DNA of 37,423 nt from Chromera velia (lineage: Eukaryota > Sar > Chromeraceae). The stretch is taken from contig JAHBMJ010001251.1 in assembly GCA_018398765.1 (NCBI GenBank), forward strand, positions 59,817 through 97,239, written 5' to 3'. Made by a program: the position numbers and the translations under genes. Below the pieces are notes generated by a model, which was given only the letters and a program-made list of their open reading frames with translations, did no database searches and was not told the DNA's origin. Shown one piece after another: positions 1-18,742 of the stretch; positions within the stretch are counted from its first letter, which is position 1; each line of letters begins with the position of its first letter.

Positions 1-32
1 TGTTTGCCCCCTTCCTTTTCTCTTCTGTTTAG

Positions 33-8215
<8,183 letters not shown>

Positions 8216-9115
8216 GGAGGTAGTCCTGACTGACTGACTGACTGGGTGACTGGGTGCCCGACTGAGGGGCAGAGTGGAAAAAGGAATCTGGGGAAAGGGG
8301 GCAAATCAGGAACAAAAGATGGGGAGCCTGAAAGAATCAACTTTAGGAAAAAGGGGTGCATGGGAGATGGGAGATTTTGCATGCGGGAATATTGGCTGAT
8401 GGGACGAGAAGAGATTGAACGAAAGTGCCAGAGTCATGCATCCCCGTGTCTTTCTAGCCAGACAGCTAGTGTCGATCCTCTCGTGGTGGTACAGAAGGAG
8501 GGCAGGCCGAGAGGAAGCGGCCGGCTCAATGTTTTGTCTTCGGTGGTAGAGGGGGGTTGTCACTTTTCAATCGATGAAATCCACGCTTCAATGAGCTCCT
8601 CACGTTGCTTCAAGTGGGCGGGGGTACAGGTCGAAAATCTCTAGTGCGGAGCCCCTAATTAAAGATATTTAGGTTAGGAGGTTATCATACTAGCTAGATT
8701 GTTACACATTAATATATGTGACATTATCAAAAAAAAAAAAATAAATGTATATATATCATATAACTTGATGATATAAGTGGTGGCTCACCGGCTTTAACCG
8801 CCTTAATTCAATTCAAATTCAATTCAATATCGGTTATGTAAGCTACTATATGTTACTGTATGTCTTTCAAAGCTTGGATTATAATAAAAACTGTGTTTAA
8901 ATTTTGTGACTCTGCTTATATAGCTAGCCTGTCGCATTTGGGAGTAATTCGAATAATTGGAATGGTCAATTTTGAATTTAGAATCCTAAATTCCCAATTA
9001 TAAGAACAAAATCCGAACAATTCAGAAATATTTTTTTTTATATCAATTGAACATTTTTCCCTGGACGCCGCATGACTTATTTGAAGCCCAGTTCAGGGGT
9101 GTTAGGATAGGATAG
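8216..9115. other. NCBP1 3' flank grading into AT-rich intergenic DNA
   Basis: About 420 bp after the stop keep gene-like composition and could be 3' UTR. From about 8640 the sequence turns strongly AT-rich, with a 13-base poly-A near 8730, TATATA runs and an imperfect palindrome GTTACACAT...ATGTGAC near 8700-8721. No exon chain, tRNA or element boundary was found. Confidence 0.5.
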
Positions 9116-10476
9116 GATTAATGTCTGGAGGATTGGCCTCCTGCCCCAATGCTGAGAGCTCGACGTGCGGTATCCAGGAAAAGCGTATACACGCGTCAGA
9201 GCTTCCTGGCCTGCCTGCACAGGCCAAAAAGACCTGTGCCGCAAACTGTTTACGTGATAATCAATCAATTACTATCAATCGCATGCGAAAGACTGCAATC
9301 AATCAACTCTCACTGACGATGCTGCGGCCTGCCGATCGGCCCGGCGGAGCTCAAACAGGCTTCAAACGGAGGCATCTCAAAATAAATGGTCAATCGATTA
9401 GAGGCCAATCTCATTACTTCCCAGTCACTCAACCCTTTGGTTTCTCCCTCTTCCTTTGCTTGCTTCATTTGCTGCCATGTTGCTGAATACTCTGCCTGTC
9501 TTTTGTTTCTTTCCTTTTCATTTGACCAAAGGATTTGGTGGGCTTAGTCTAGCTAGATGCTTGCTAGGATGCTTGATACATCTTGCAGGCTGCATGCATT
9601 TCTCTTGTGACATTCCTTTACGGCAGCTCGTTTTGTAACAATATCCTTCAAAAACTTGTCGACGCTTCCATCTGTCTCACTTAAAAGAAAAGAAAACAAA
9701 GCAAGCCTTTCTGTCTTCCTGTTTGTCCCCTCTCCCTATTTTGGCTTTCCTGCTGCTCTTTCCCCCCTCCCTTCATTCCATGTATCTGAAAGAGCCTGCA
9801 AGCACAGAGCCCTCTCGGCATCATGCAAGGGACACTCAGTCAGAACGTGCACTTCGTCTTCAACCACCTGGATGCCAAGAAGATCAGAGTAAACAATGCA
9901 TTTTCTGTCATGCAGCGGGGTCCCCCTCCCTCCATCAAGAGAGAATTTCCCCTTATTGACCTCAAGGCTCCTCTCTCCCACCCTGAATGCTGCTCTTCTT
10001 CTGTAGACTGACCAGGGTGCAACCTTTCTGTAGTATACAGGGGTCCGCCCGATGCTTTCTCTCTCAATTGAGAAACCGTTTTTTCTGCTTCTTTCATCTA
10101 TCTGTTTGCTGTGCAGCCATAAGTTCAAGCGGTTTCCGTTTGATATTATAGTGTGAATCGGATGCATCAATGATCTTTCCTGCAGTTCTTTTCTCTCGTT
10201 TTCTTTTCTCTTTTGCATTGCGCTCTCTATTCTTTCCACAAAGAATTCGTTCTTTCTTTTTGCCACCGATTCTCTCTGTAGTGCGCTAACCCATCTTACT
10301 ATCTCGTCTCTCTGTTCAAATGCCGGCTGTCTTCCTGCTGCTTCTGGCTCTTTCCTGATACAAAAAGGGTTGCTTTGTTTGTGTGGAAAAAGAGTTTGAG
10401 CACATTTCTTCAGATAAGAAACAAAGTAAAAAGGATGTTGTCTTCCCCCCCTCCTGAATTGACTTGGTAAGCGCAT
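9091..10476 (-). pseudogene. Decayed LINE-like reverse transcriptase C-terminus with 3' tail
   Basis: A 246-codon frame on the - strand (10476 to 9736) ends with a segment resembling the zinc-binding tail after the reverse transcriptase of many non-LTR elements: TPLHDRKCIVYSDLLGIQ, then VVEDEVHVLTECPLHDAER. The expected second Cys of the first pair appears as Tyr (KCIVY), a sign of decay. No polymerase core (the catalytic Asp pair) was found upstream. Below the stop, the - strand reads into a short TCCTA tandem repeat at about 9105-9120, which would suit a LINE 3' tail. Recognition is by motif memory only; an orphan host protein is the alternative. Confidence 0.42.
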
Positions 10477-10939
10477 GGCCTGTTGGTGTATTTCTTGCTT
10501 TCTTCAGAACTTTCTGTGCCCACAACAGCGTTGTGTAGTGTAAAGAGGCTTAAAAAACTCTATATTTGTGCATAAACATTAACTCAGAGTCAAAAATTTT
10601 AAACCTTAATACAAAATAGCTTTAATTACACTGGCATAAACATTTAATCTAAAGTACAAAAATGCAATTGAAAATTTATGTGACATTGCGGTGGCAACTT
10701 GAATCTAGTGATATGTAGTCCTAAATATAGTCTGACAATAGACATTCACGTACAATCTTAATAAGTAAGTAGTACAGTACTAGCCTATAGGTACTAGCTA
10801 TCCCCAGCTGTCGAGCAACCAAAAATTTGACCAAAACCTCAACCGCTGGCTGGACCGAAAGCTCAAGTTCCAAAAAGTCCAGAGCTGAGCTTCCATGTTG
10901 GATCTTCCGCCCGAAGGGGTATCTAGAAGGACCGGAAGT

Positions 10940-11490
10940 CTGGGGGTAACCGATCCCGTATCTCCGCCACATTCTTTACCTCGTCAGAATATTTGAGCAG
11001 TCCCGCTCTTTTTTTAACCAGAGATCGCACAACCTCCCACTGCTCAGTATCAAAAGCAGCAAACAGCCTGGGGGCTCTCTAATACATCATCGGGTCCAAT
11101 GCCATGGAAAGCCATCGCCAATTCGGATTTACCGAATCTACCCCCCTCTTTAGTAGTGCAGTGACCCCCTCTACTCACTTGTTCCTGATTGCCACGCCCA
11201 GAGACGAGACGTAGGTATTCCTCTCCTAGATTCCTCTCGCTCTCTGTCCCCAGCTTCCCTGGTCTGTCCAACTCGTTCAAAGGAGCTGGTCGAATGATCT
11301 TTAACAGAGACGGGCCCCTTGCCTCTTCAAGACTGACGAAGTCAAACAACCAGGAACCAAAGCCAAAACGCCGTAACCCGTCAAGAAAAGAAAAAGAGAG
11401 GCTAATCTCGCTGTGCTGCTGCACACAAACAGAATGGAGAAAGGACGGGTCATCCTGGAATGATGAATCTATCAGCAACGCATGGCATTC
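10940..11490 (-). pseudogene. Unrecognised coding-like stretch, apparently frameshifted
   Basis: On the - strand, a frame running from the CA repeat down to 11050 has protein-like composition (for example SLLKIIRPAPLNELDRPGK, then SELAMAFHGIGPDDVLESP). Where it stops, another frame opens at about 11055 and continues as FDTEQWEVVRSLVKKRAG, then EIRDRLPPDFRSF, stopping near 10940. The two pieces read like one protein broken by a shift near 11050, or two exons lacking clear splice sites. The family is not recognised. It lies upstream of the LINE-like tail on the same strand and could belong to it. Confidence 0.3.
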
Positions 11491-11589
11491 AGTAACACAA
11501 TCACGGGCAAGATGTATAAAAAAGGATCCGCCGAAAAAAAAGAGACAGATACAAACGTCTCCGGAAGGCATACAAACTTTAAGCCATGC

Positions 11590-11594
11590 ACATG

Positions 11595-11626
<32 letters not shown>

Positions 11627-11725
11627 TATACACATATACACACACACACATATACACATATACACATACATACACATACACATACACACACATACACACA
11701 CACATACACACATACACATACACAG

Positions 11726-11760
<35 letters not shown>
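11590..11760 (+). repeat. CA/CATA microsatellite
   Basis: About 170 bp of alternating CA with TA interruptions. Long His-Thr or Val-Cys frames here are repeat artefacts. Confidence 0.95.
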
Positions 11761-11763
<3 letters not shown>

Positions 11764-11769
11764 GCAAAA

Positions 11770-12365
11770 GCGACTCAATCAAGTGCCAATGTTCTAATAT
11801 TACCCCTCTTTGCACCTTCTCCTGACTCTGGAAGGCTCTGTCAGACACCAGAACAGGCTCTGTCCAACAATTTCATCACACCTAAGTTACTCTAACTATT
11901 TCATCACACCTATTGTAACACAATTATTTGTGTCACTGGTACTAGTCTATAGGGTATTGTGTCATAATTTGAATTGTGTCATACTATGGTTTCAGTGTAC
12001 GGATAATTGTTACACATTTAACTTTGTGTAAAACTACAGGATTGGTATATTTAATACCGTCTCGTTCTCAATGCGGTCTCTGTTAAGAACGTCCTGCTAA
12101 GTTCTAGGCTAAGTTGTCTGAGCTAGGGTCCAAGTCTTTTTTTAAAAAAGAATCCTAGAAAGAATCTAGCTTTATATAAAAGACATTTTATAATTATTTT
12201 ATTTTTTGTATCTTTTCTTCTTCTTTTTTTTTCAATTTTTTGTTTTATACTTCATTTGAACACTGTGGTTGTACCTTAAGCGGAATGACTGATAGTGACT
12301 GAAAGCTTTTGAGATTTGAATACATCTCCATACCATTTTCAATCTACTTCTGAACACAAAGCCCC
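11770..12365. other. AT-rich intergenic spacer
   Basis: This spacer between the CA repeat and the 3' end of the - strand gene includes TTTTTTTAAAAAA and related T runs near 12140-12250. A GTTACACATTTAA motif near 12008 resembles GTTACACATTAA near 8700. No gene is supported. The first part may be the 3' UTR of the gene ending at 12366. Confidence 0.5.
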
Positions 12366-15300
12366 TTAGGGTTTTTTTGGTTTCCCCTCATTTTCCTCCT
12401 CTTTTTCAAGTGAAGGGAGCTCGCCCCTCTTCCTGGCAATGTGAACTTCCAAGTCCTCGTCTGCACCTGAGTCTGCGCTGTCCTTGAAAAGCTCTGAGAG
12501 GACTGCAAAAAAAATAGTCAAAAAAGAAAACAATGAATAGAAGAAGCCAGAAAAGGAAACGGGGGAATATGACTTCTTGTTCCTTTCCCTGTCTGCCTCA
12601 ACCGCCTTCTTTCCGTGTCGCATGTGCAGCTGGTTGGTACGGTGCTGCCTTCCTATCTTGCATGTCTTCTTTTGTTTGCTTTCTTCGTTCTTCCTCCATC
12701 GTTCTGCCTGTGCGTCATCTATCGATTTGCCCATCTGTGTGTTCCCTCCCCATTTCCCTATCTGTCTGTCGGTCCGTCTGTCTGTCGGCATTCCCCCGTT
12801 CTTTCTTTCTTTCTTTCTTTCCTTCCTTCCTTCCTTCCTCGCTTCCTTCCGTCCTATTCTTTCCATTTCTGCTCCACCCCTCTTTTCTGTCCTTAACACT
12901 TTCCCCTTTTTTCCTGCCTCGCTTGCCCTCCCCACATCCCCGTCTGATATTACAAACATGTTGTGTGGGTGGCCTGTACCATTTGTGCCAGGCTTGCGCC
13001 ATAAAAGAGTGAAGACACACTCATGGCTTGATATTCGAACGCTATGCGACAGACACGAAATGGGTCGTCTCAAATGCCAATGGTGGACAAGCAAAACGAC
13101 TGACTGCCTGAAAGAAAAAGAGCGCGAGTCTAGATTCACAGAAGCACAAAAGTATTTTGGCACAACACATTTTCAAAAGATGCGCCTTCTGCATTCTCAA
13201 AAACTGTGTCAGACACATAACCCTTTCACCATTTTGACCGACTGACCGACCGACCGACTGACTGACAATCTGAGTCAAGGTCGATGAAAGCACCCAGATC
13301 CTCTTTGTCTCCTCCCAGTCTCCTCCTCCTCTGCATGGCAATTCTCTCAACTCGCTTCTCTTGTCCCCTTTCACCCTCAGAGACCCCGTCCAGCTCTCTG
13401 TCTCTTTGTGCTTCCAAATCCTCATCTCGCCTATGTGAGGCCGAGGAAGAGGAAGAAAATACCCCCCAAGTCTCGGCTTCATCCTTCTCCTCTCTTTCTC
13501 TGTCTTCATCCTTCGGAACCCTCAGGCCCCCTTCTGAAGGGATTGCGAACTCAAACGCAAAGTCTGCAGAGAAAAAAAAAGCGGGAAGTAGTCAGTCAGG
13601 TCCAAAAAGAAAAACAAACAATTCATCGAACAAGGGGACAAACCATTTTTTCGGTATCGAAGAGGTCCAGAAGCCAAGTCCAACTCCATCACTTCGAGTT
13701 TTACCGCTGGCAGACATGGAAGATAGCCGAAACAACAAAAGGCAAAATCACACATGCACATACCGAATTTTCGGGCAGAGGAATTCAGATAGACAAACAA
13801 CCAGAATTTTCGGGCAGAGGAATTCAGATAGACAAACAACCAGACAGACACTTACATGACCGTCAGCTGAAAAGACACTGGGGCAGATAGCGAATAAGAA
13901 AGACGTGTAGATCGAAAGGAAAAGAAGAACAGAAGAGAACAGAAGAGAATTGAAATGCGAAAAAGGAAGACGATGGGTGGCGCTGAACAAGAGAAGAAGA
14001 GAACGAAAGTGCACAATCTTCGAGAGAAGAAAACAGCCCCAGAAAGAACTTTTCGGTTAGTTTTGCGTGAAAGGTCGCAGAGAAGGCAAACAAGTGACCA
14101 ACCTTCCTCCTGATCGCTTTCCATTTCTTGATCCATCAAGCCGGCAGCAAATTTCTCCTTGGGCTTTGTGGTTCTCGCTTCGACCGCCTCAACGTCCTCT
14201 CCCTCGAAGACAGGTAGTCTCTCCTCAAAGTGAGAAGCCAAGACTGAAACGCGGGGCGACACACGGCCAGGCTCCTCCTTACCCTCACGAGCCCGTCTCA
14301 GTTTCCTGTGCAATTGAAAGGAGGAATTTTTGTAAGTCAGTGAGAGTGTTCAGATTGCTAAGAAGGAGGACCGACCGACCGACAGTGAGACAGAAAGAGC
14401 GAAACAAACGATAAATGAGTACCAAAAATGAACACGACAAACAAAAACGCAAAGAAGAAAGAAAGAAAGAAAGAAAGAAAGACAGAAAGAAAGAAAGAAA
14501 GAAAGAAAGGAAGGAAGGAAGGAAGGAAAGAAAGAAAGAAAGAAAGAAAGAAGAGATACAAACGGAGAATCATTTATCGCGGGCTAGTGCTGTTCGTTCA
14601 TTCATCCATTCACTTTCTTTCTAACTTCCCCGCTTTCGCACTGTCCCTCCGTGTCCACAGACGTGAGTGAGTGGGTGTGTGCCTTCAGCCTCCCTCCTGA
14701 CTTACGCGATGAGCTCGCGTTCTTCCCGGAGCCTTTTCAATTCCCTCTCTGCCATTTGGTACTGCACAAACACAAGAAAAGAGAAGGGAAAAGGCGCCAC
14801 AAAAAGAAGAGAGAACCCCCAAAAGAGAACGAACACCAAGCCAATTCCTCTGCAGACTGGACAAAAGGTAGGCAGGTCCTTGTTTATGCTTTTTACTTGG
14901 TTTGTTCTGCTTCACCGATGCCCTCAATGGCCGGATGCTCGCTGGTTCTTTCACCACGTTTTCTGTCGACCAGACGACAGAAGGGGAGGAAAAACATGAC
15001 AAACGAGGAGAAGGGACGAGAGCACCAAAACGCGCAAAAAGACAAAAGAATCCATGTTGCAATTTCATACTCAAAACCTGGACAGGAGGCAGATCGCAAG
15101 ACAACTGAAAGATCTATCACTGAACAGTCAAATAAAGAGGACAAGCAAGTGCCACGAGACCAGCGAAGAATCTCACAGGGAAGCCGAACCACTGACAACT
15201 TGGAGGCATGCAGCCCATTGAAGAACGCGTGAAAAAATACACTGATGTTATTCCAGCCCCCCGCTGCTGACCATCCTACTATGCTCTCTAGTCTGTTAGC

Positions 15301-17739
15301 TCATGACTCTTACTGTGCTTGTGCATTCGTGTGCTACTCCCACCCCCCTCCGACTCTCTTCATGCCAGTCTGACATGTTCCCTCCCGTGCTACCTGGAGA
15401 TATGCGGATCCGGTAGTAAAGAGAGGGCCGACTCTTTTCTTTGCGTTGGGGGGCGTGTGCAGAGGCGCTACTCGGGCCCCTGCAGTTGACGCCTGCACAT
15501 GCAGTGAGTGCAAACATACAGACAGACATAAAGGGAAAAGAAGGTGACGTACAGGGCAAAACATGTACATGGGTAGATGGGTATGCCTGCAGCAAACACC
15601 ACGACAGCACAAGCGCGCAGGTATACATCATACGCCTTGCGCTCTGCTCTCCTGCTTTCCCGTCTGTGCCGTTCCCCTTCTGCCCCCTTGCACAAAGGCG
15701 GTAGCGCAAAGGGTGGTCAGAGCGGTGGAAGAAAAAGAAAAGGAGGAGAGAGAGGTAATACCCCGCAAGTACGTTTTTTCTCCGATGACTCACACAGAGT
15801 GAAGCAGTGGCAGGTCCAATGCGGTCCTCGTGAGAAGGAAGAGGAACGAAAGGAACAGAACAGAGGATAAAACCAAGAAAGCAAAAGAACAAAAAGAAGC
15901 AAGAAAAGAGAGGAAGGAAAAACAGGGGATCGAGAATACGTTTTGTCTTGACTCCTCTTGCGGGCTGACCATCAGCATTTTTTGTCGTTTCTCCTGTTCC
16001 CTTCTGCGTTGCCGAAAGGCCTTCACCGTCTGAGATGAGAATGAAATCAAGTCAGTCAAATCGCACACAATCAAAAGTCGGTGTGGGTGTGCACCAGATG
16101 GAAAACAAACTCTCTTTCTCTCTCGCACGATGGAGAGACGGTGAAGTCTGAAAAATCCGGAAGAACAGGCATGATTTCGCCTTTCTTTTCTTTTCGTTTC
16201 TTTTCTTTCAAGAGTCTTCACATTTCCCTTTTGTTTGTACCATGAGGGCCGAATCCGTGCATGCAGACAGTCCATCTACACATACCGGCATGCTGAGAAG
16301 CACTCACTTCGCTTGCATGTTCAATCGACCACCTCTCTAGAATTTCATTGAAGGCCTGCATGTGTGAGTAGCGTAAAACCGGCTGTCTTCCTACAAGCTT
16401 CTACGCCTAAACCCAAATTGCTCATCGCACTTTTCTTCCATTTCCGAAATTGGGAAGTGCCCCCCACCTGGTTGAATGCCTGGGTGCGGCTGAGGCCCTT
16501 GGACTGTTCGAGCCTTAGTTGGTGTGCAACAAATTGCATCACTGGATGGTCGTCCCGGTACCTGTCGTTGCCTGAGCAATCCATCGACCATAAGAACAGC
16601 AGTAGGTGGAAGCAAACTAAAAGAGCGCGATGAGAAGGGTGTGGGAGTTATTTAACGAACGAGAAGGCACGGCCGGTCATGTGATTCGAAAGTGAAATTC
16701 TCCTCTCCCCTTTCCAAGAGATGGAAAGGAAAAAATTCATTCACATGCAGACAACAACTCACGGAACTTCTACCCTCCGCTCCGTTCTCTTCCCGCGCTT
16801 TTATTCCCTCGTCAGGCCGATAGATCTCTTTGCAAAAAAAAAGTGAAGGAGAGACGAGAAGATCAGCAATACATCCATGGAACCTACCCTGCCTGGCTCT
16901 TATCGTTTCTCTCTTTGTGCAGTGCACACAAAAGTCTATCCTTTACCGCGGGAATTTCACTTTCTCCTGCAATCCTGGGCTTTTCATGAATGTGCACAGT
17001 TCCTGAAAAACAAGTGCGTGCAAAACAGCTGCTGTCGAGCCAACGAACCTGGCGACCAATCGTTGCCATCGACGAAACAATCCTGAAACCTTAGATCAGG
17101 GAATCGGGAGAGGAGGAACTGGATTCTTTGGGGGTAAGGGTTCGAAACTTTCGTGTCCATCAACTTCAGATTCTGCAACTCAAGGGGGGGCGCCCTTTCT
17201 GTCTGCAGACATCAGTGGGCACGCAAACGCACATGTAGAGAGTTGCGAAGGATGAGCGCACTTCGACAGTTTGTGCAAACGTTCGACCAGAGACCCCAGA
17301 AGAAATGGAAGCAAGACGAAAAAACACGAGGGTTTTGAAGTCGGTCCTGAGAGACCGAGAAGGAACACATACCCCCACCCTGAGAGTTCCACCAACCAAC
17401 CCATTGGAGCCATCGGGGCCTCGGGTACGTTCCCTGCACTCAAAATCAGAAAAAGGGAAGAATAAATAATGGGAAGAAAATTGGCGGCGGTTCTTCAATT
17501 GTCTGTGGGCGCATGCGGTACAAGGAGGGAGCAGCATGCCCCGCAGACACAAGAAACCACCGCCTCGGAAAGGGAGAGGGACAGAAGGCGGGATAGGAGT
17601 GGAGGAAAGGGGAGGAGACTGCTACATGGTGCTTTCTTTGTCGCGTGGTTTGTGCTTGATTTCTCCTCTCGTCTCAGATGCTTCCAAACCGTTCCAGCAC
17701 ACCAGCGAGTCTCTCTTCAATGTCACCGGTCACCCGCAT
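12366..17739 (-). CDS. Glu/Arg-rich coiled-coil protein, weakly mS23-like
   Basis: Thirteen - strand exons join in phase into about 396 residues: 17739-17703, 17433-17379, 17082-17057, 17002-16947, 16825-16774, 16571-16468, 16355-16308, 16029-15970, 15686-15627, 14761-14706, 14305-14103, 13563-13267, 12502-12366 (TAA). The segment IYRPDEGIKAREENG, then DDHPVMQFVAHQLRLEQSKG, then LSRTQAFNQAFNEILERW is followed by a long basic helix rich in Arg, Glu and Lys. The layout, a YRP motif, then HP, then a helix with alternating basic and acidic residues, recalls mitoribosomal small-subunit protein mS23 (MRPS23/Rsm25), but this is a weak recalled likeness. The C-terminal half is acidic, low-complexity and has no known domain. 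The start is uncertain. ATG at 17739 fits the phase, but a likely coding piece upstream (about 17872-17816, containing DIVLRMRTLVAQ) and another near 18170-18030 could be earlier exons that could not be joined in phase. The gene is divergent from the formate-THF ligase gene. Confidence 0.62.
13765..13842 (+). repeat. Perfect 39-bp tandem duplication in an intron
   Basis: Two identical adjacent 39-bp copies (13765-13803 and 13804-13842) begin GAATTTTCGGGCAGAGG and end in an ACAAACAACCA stretch. They lie in the - strand intron 14102-13564. Perfect identity indicates a recent duplication or an assembly echo. Confidence 0.9.
14454..14552 (+). repeat. GAAA/GGAA microsatellite
   Basis: Nearly pure GAAA with a GGAA core. 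Read on the - strand it is a TTTC tract inside the intron 14705-14306, matching the pyrimidine-rich intron style of the + strand genes. Confidence 0.9.
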
Positions 17740-18742
17740 GCAGGGACGACGACGAGACGAAAGACGGGGGTTCAGAAAGGAATCCGTGACAGGAAACCGG
17801 CTGGGTTCTGCAGACCTGTGCGACAAGCGTCCGCATTCTCAAGACAATGTCTGCTTTCTGGACCCGCCTGAAATTGGTGGAGAAGGGCTGCAGATATATA
17901 GACAAGTAGACGGACGGACCGAGAGATATAGAGGTTTAATTGGATACAGAGACGGGGTGCTCAGGCACAATGAATCCCTCTGGCGAGACGAACAAGTCGA
18001 GGAACGAAACAAGATCGACTTACGTAAATCGCCCCCTTGGTCCCGGTGGGAGTTCCCATTGCTTCCTCTTGGGTTCTCACAGCTAACACATCGAGCAACA
18101 CAACCCGAGTCTGGAGACGGATGGTTGGAACATCAGCCTCTGTTTGGTTCTCAGCTGATTCAGTCGCTGCAGGTATAGCACATTCTAGGGCCACTTCGAA
18201 GTCTCCTGATTCCCCGAATTGGTTGCCGGATCATGCCGGATCACTATGTATATGTGTTTCCCTATATAGCTGTTGAAGTTAGCTGAACTGATGCTGAACT
18301 GAATTGAAGTCTGACAGCGACCACGTACATCGGGCGTGGACTGGTCGCGTCGTGGCCGGCCGGGCCGCGCGCATGCATGCATGCATGCCGGCCGCGCGGC
18401 CGGCCGCATCCTGCATGCGCGCGCGATCGAGCCGGCCGCGCGCGGCGGCCCGCGGCGTCGGATGCGCGAGACGGAATGAGATGTAGACAGTCTGACGGAC
18501 TACACACATGCATCTACACACAGCTGATCTCGTCACAGAAGTGGAGCAAGGATGGGGCACTGAGCTGTGTACAGCACACTTTTTGGATCACGTCTCTTCG
18601 AAGCGACGCAGTTGGTGTCTGACAGAGTACCTGATTGTGTGCGCTTTTCTCGGTGCCAGAAACTCTTTTTGAATCTGTTCTGTCGAGTCCTTTGATCGCG
18701 CCACTCCCCCTTTTCTTCCCCTAGCTGTCGCGATCTTACACC
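17740..18742. promoter_or_regulatory. Divergent intergenic region shared by the mS23-like and formate-THF ligase genes
   Basis: About 1 kb separates the proposed - strand ATG (17739) from the + strand ATG (18743). If the upstream coding-like pieces at 17.8-18.2 kb are real exons, the true spacer shrinks to about 550 bp. It contains a strongly GC-rich palindromic block (18351-18470) and a hairpin-like pair GCGACCA/TGGTCGC near 18317-18348. No TATA box at a sensible position was identified. A bidirectional promoter is inferred from gene orientation only. Confidence 0.5.
18351..18470. promoter_or_regulatory. GC-rich palindrome island with a TGCATGC array
   Basis: The block holds GCATGC repeated to 18 bp at 18371-18388, directly followed by a perfect 16-bp palindrome CCGGCCGCGCGGCCGG (18388-18403), plus GGCCGGCC at 18355 and several GCGCGC runs. 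TGCATGC-type sites are known as ApiAP2-bound or promoter-enriched motifs in apicomplexans. Applying that here is inference. The base composition contrasts sharply with both flanks. Confidence 0.5.

Noticed and set aside
11050-11895. Val-Cys and His-Thr repeat proteins
   Set aside because: These are translations of the CA microsatellite.
14354-14670. Lys-Glu-Arg-rich frames near 14.5 kb
   Set aside because: They translate the GAAA microsatellite within an intron of the - strand gene.
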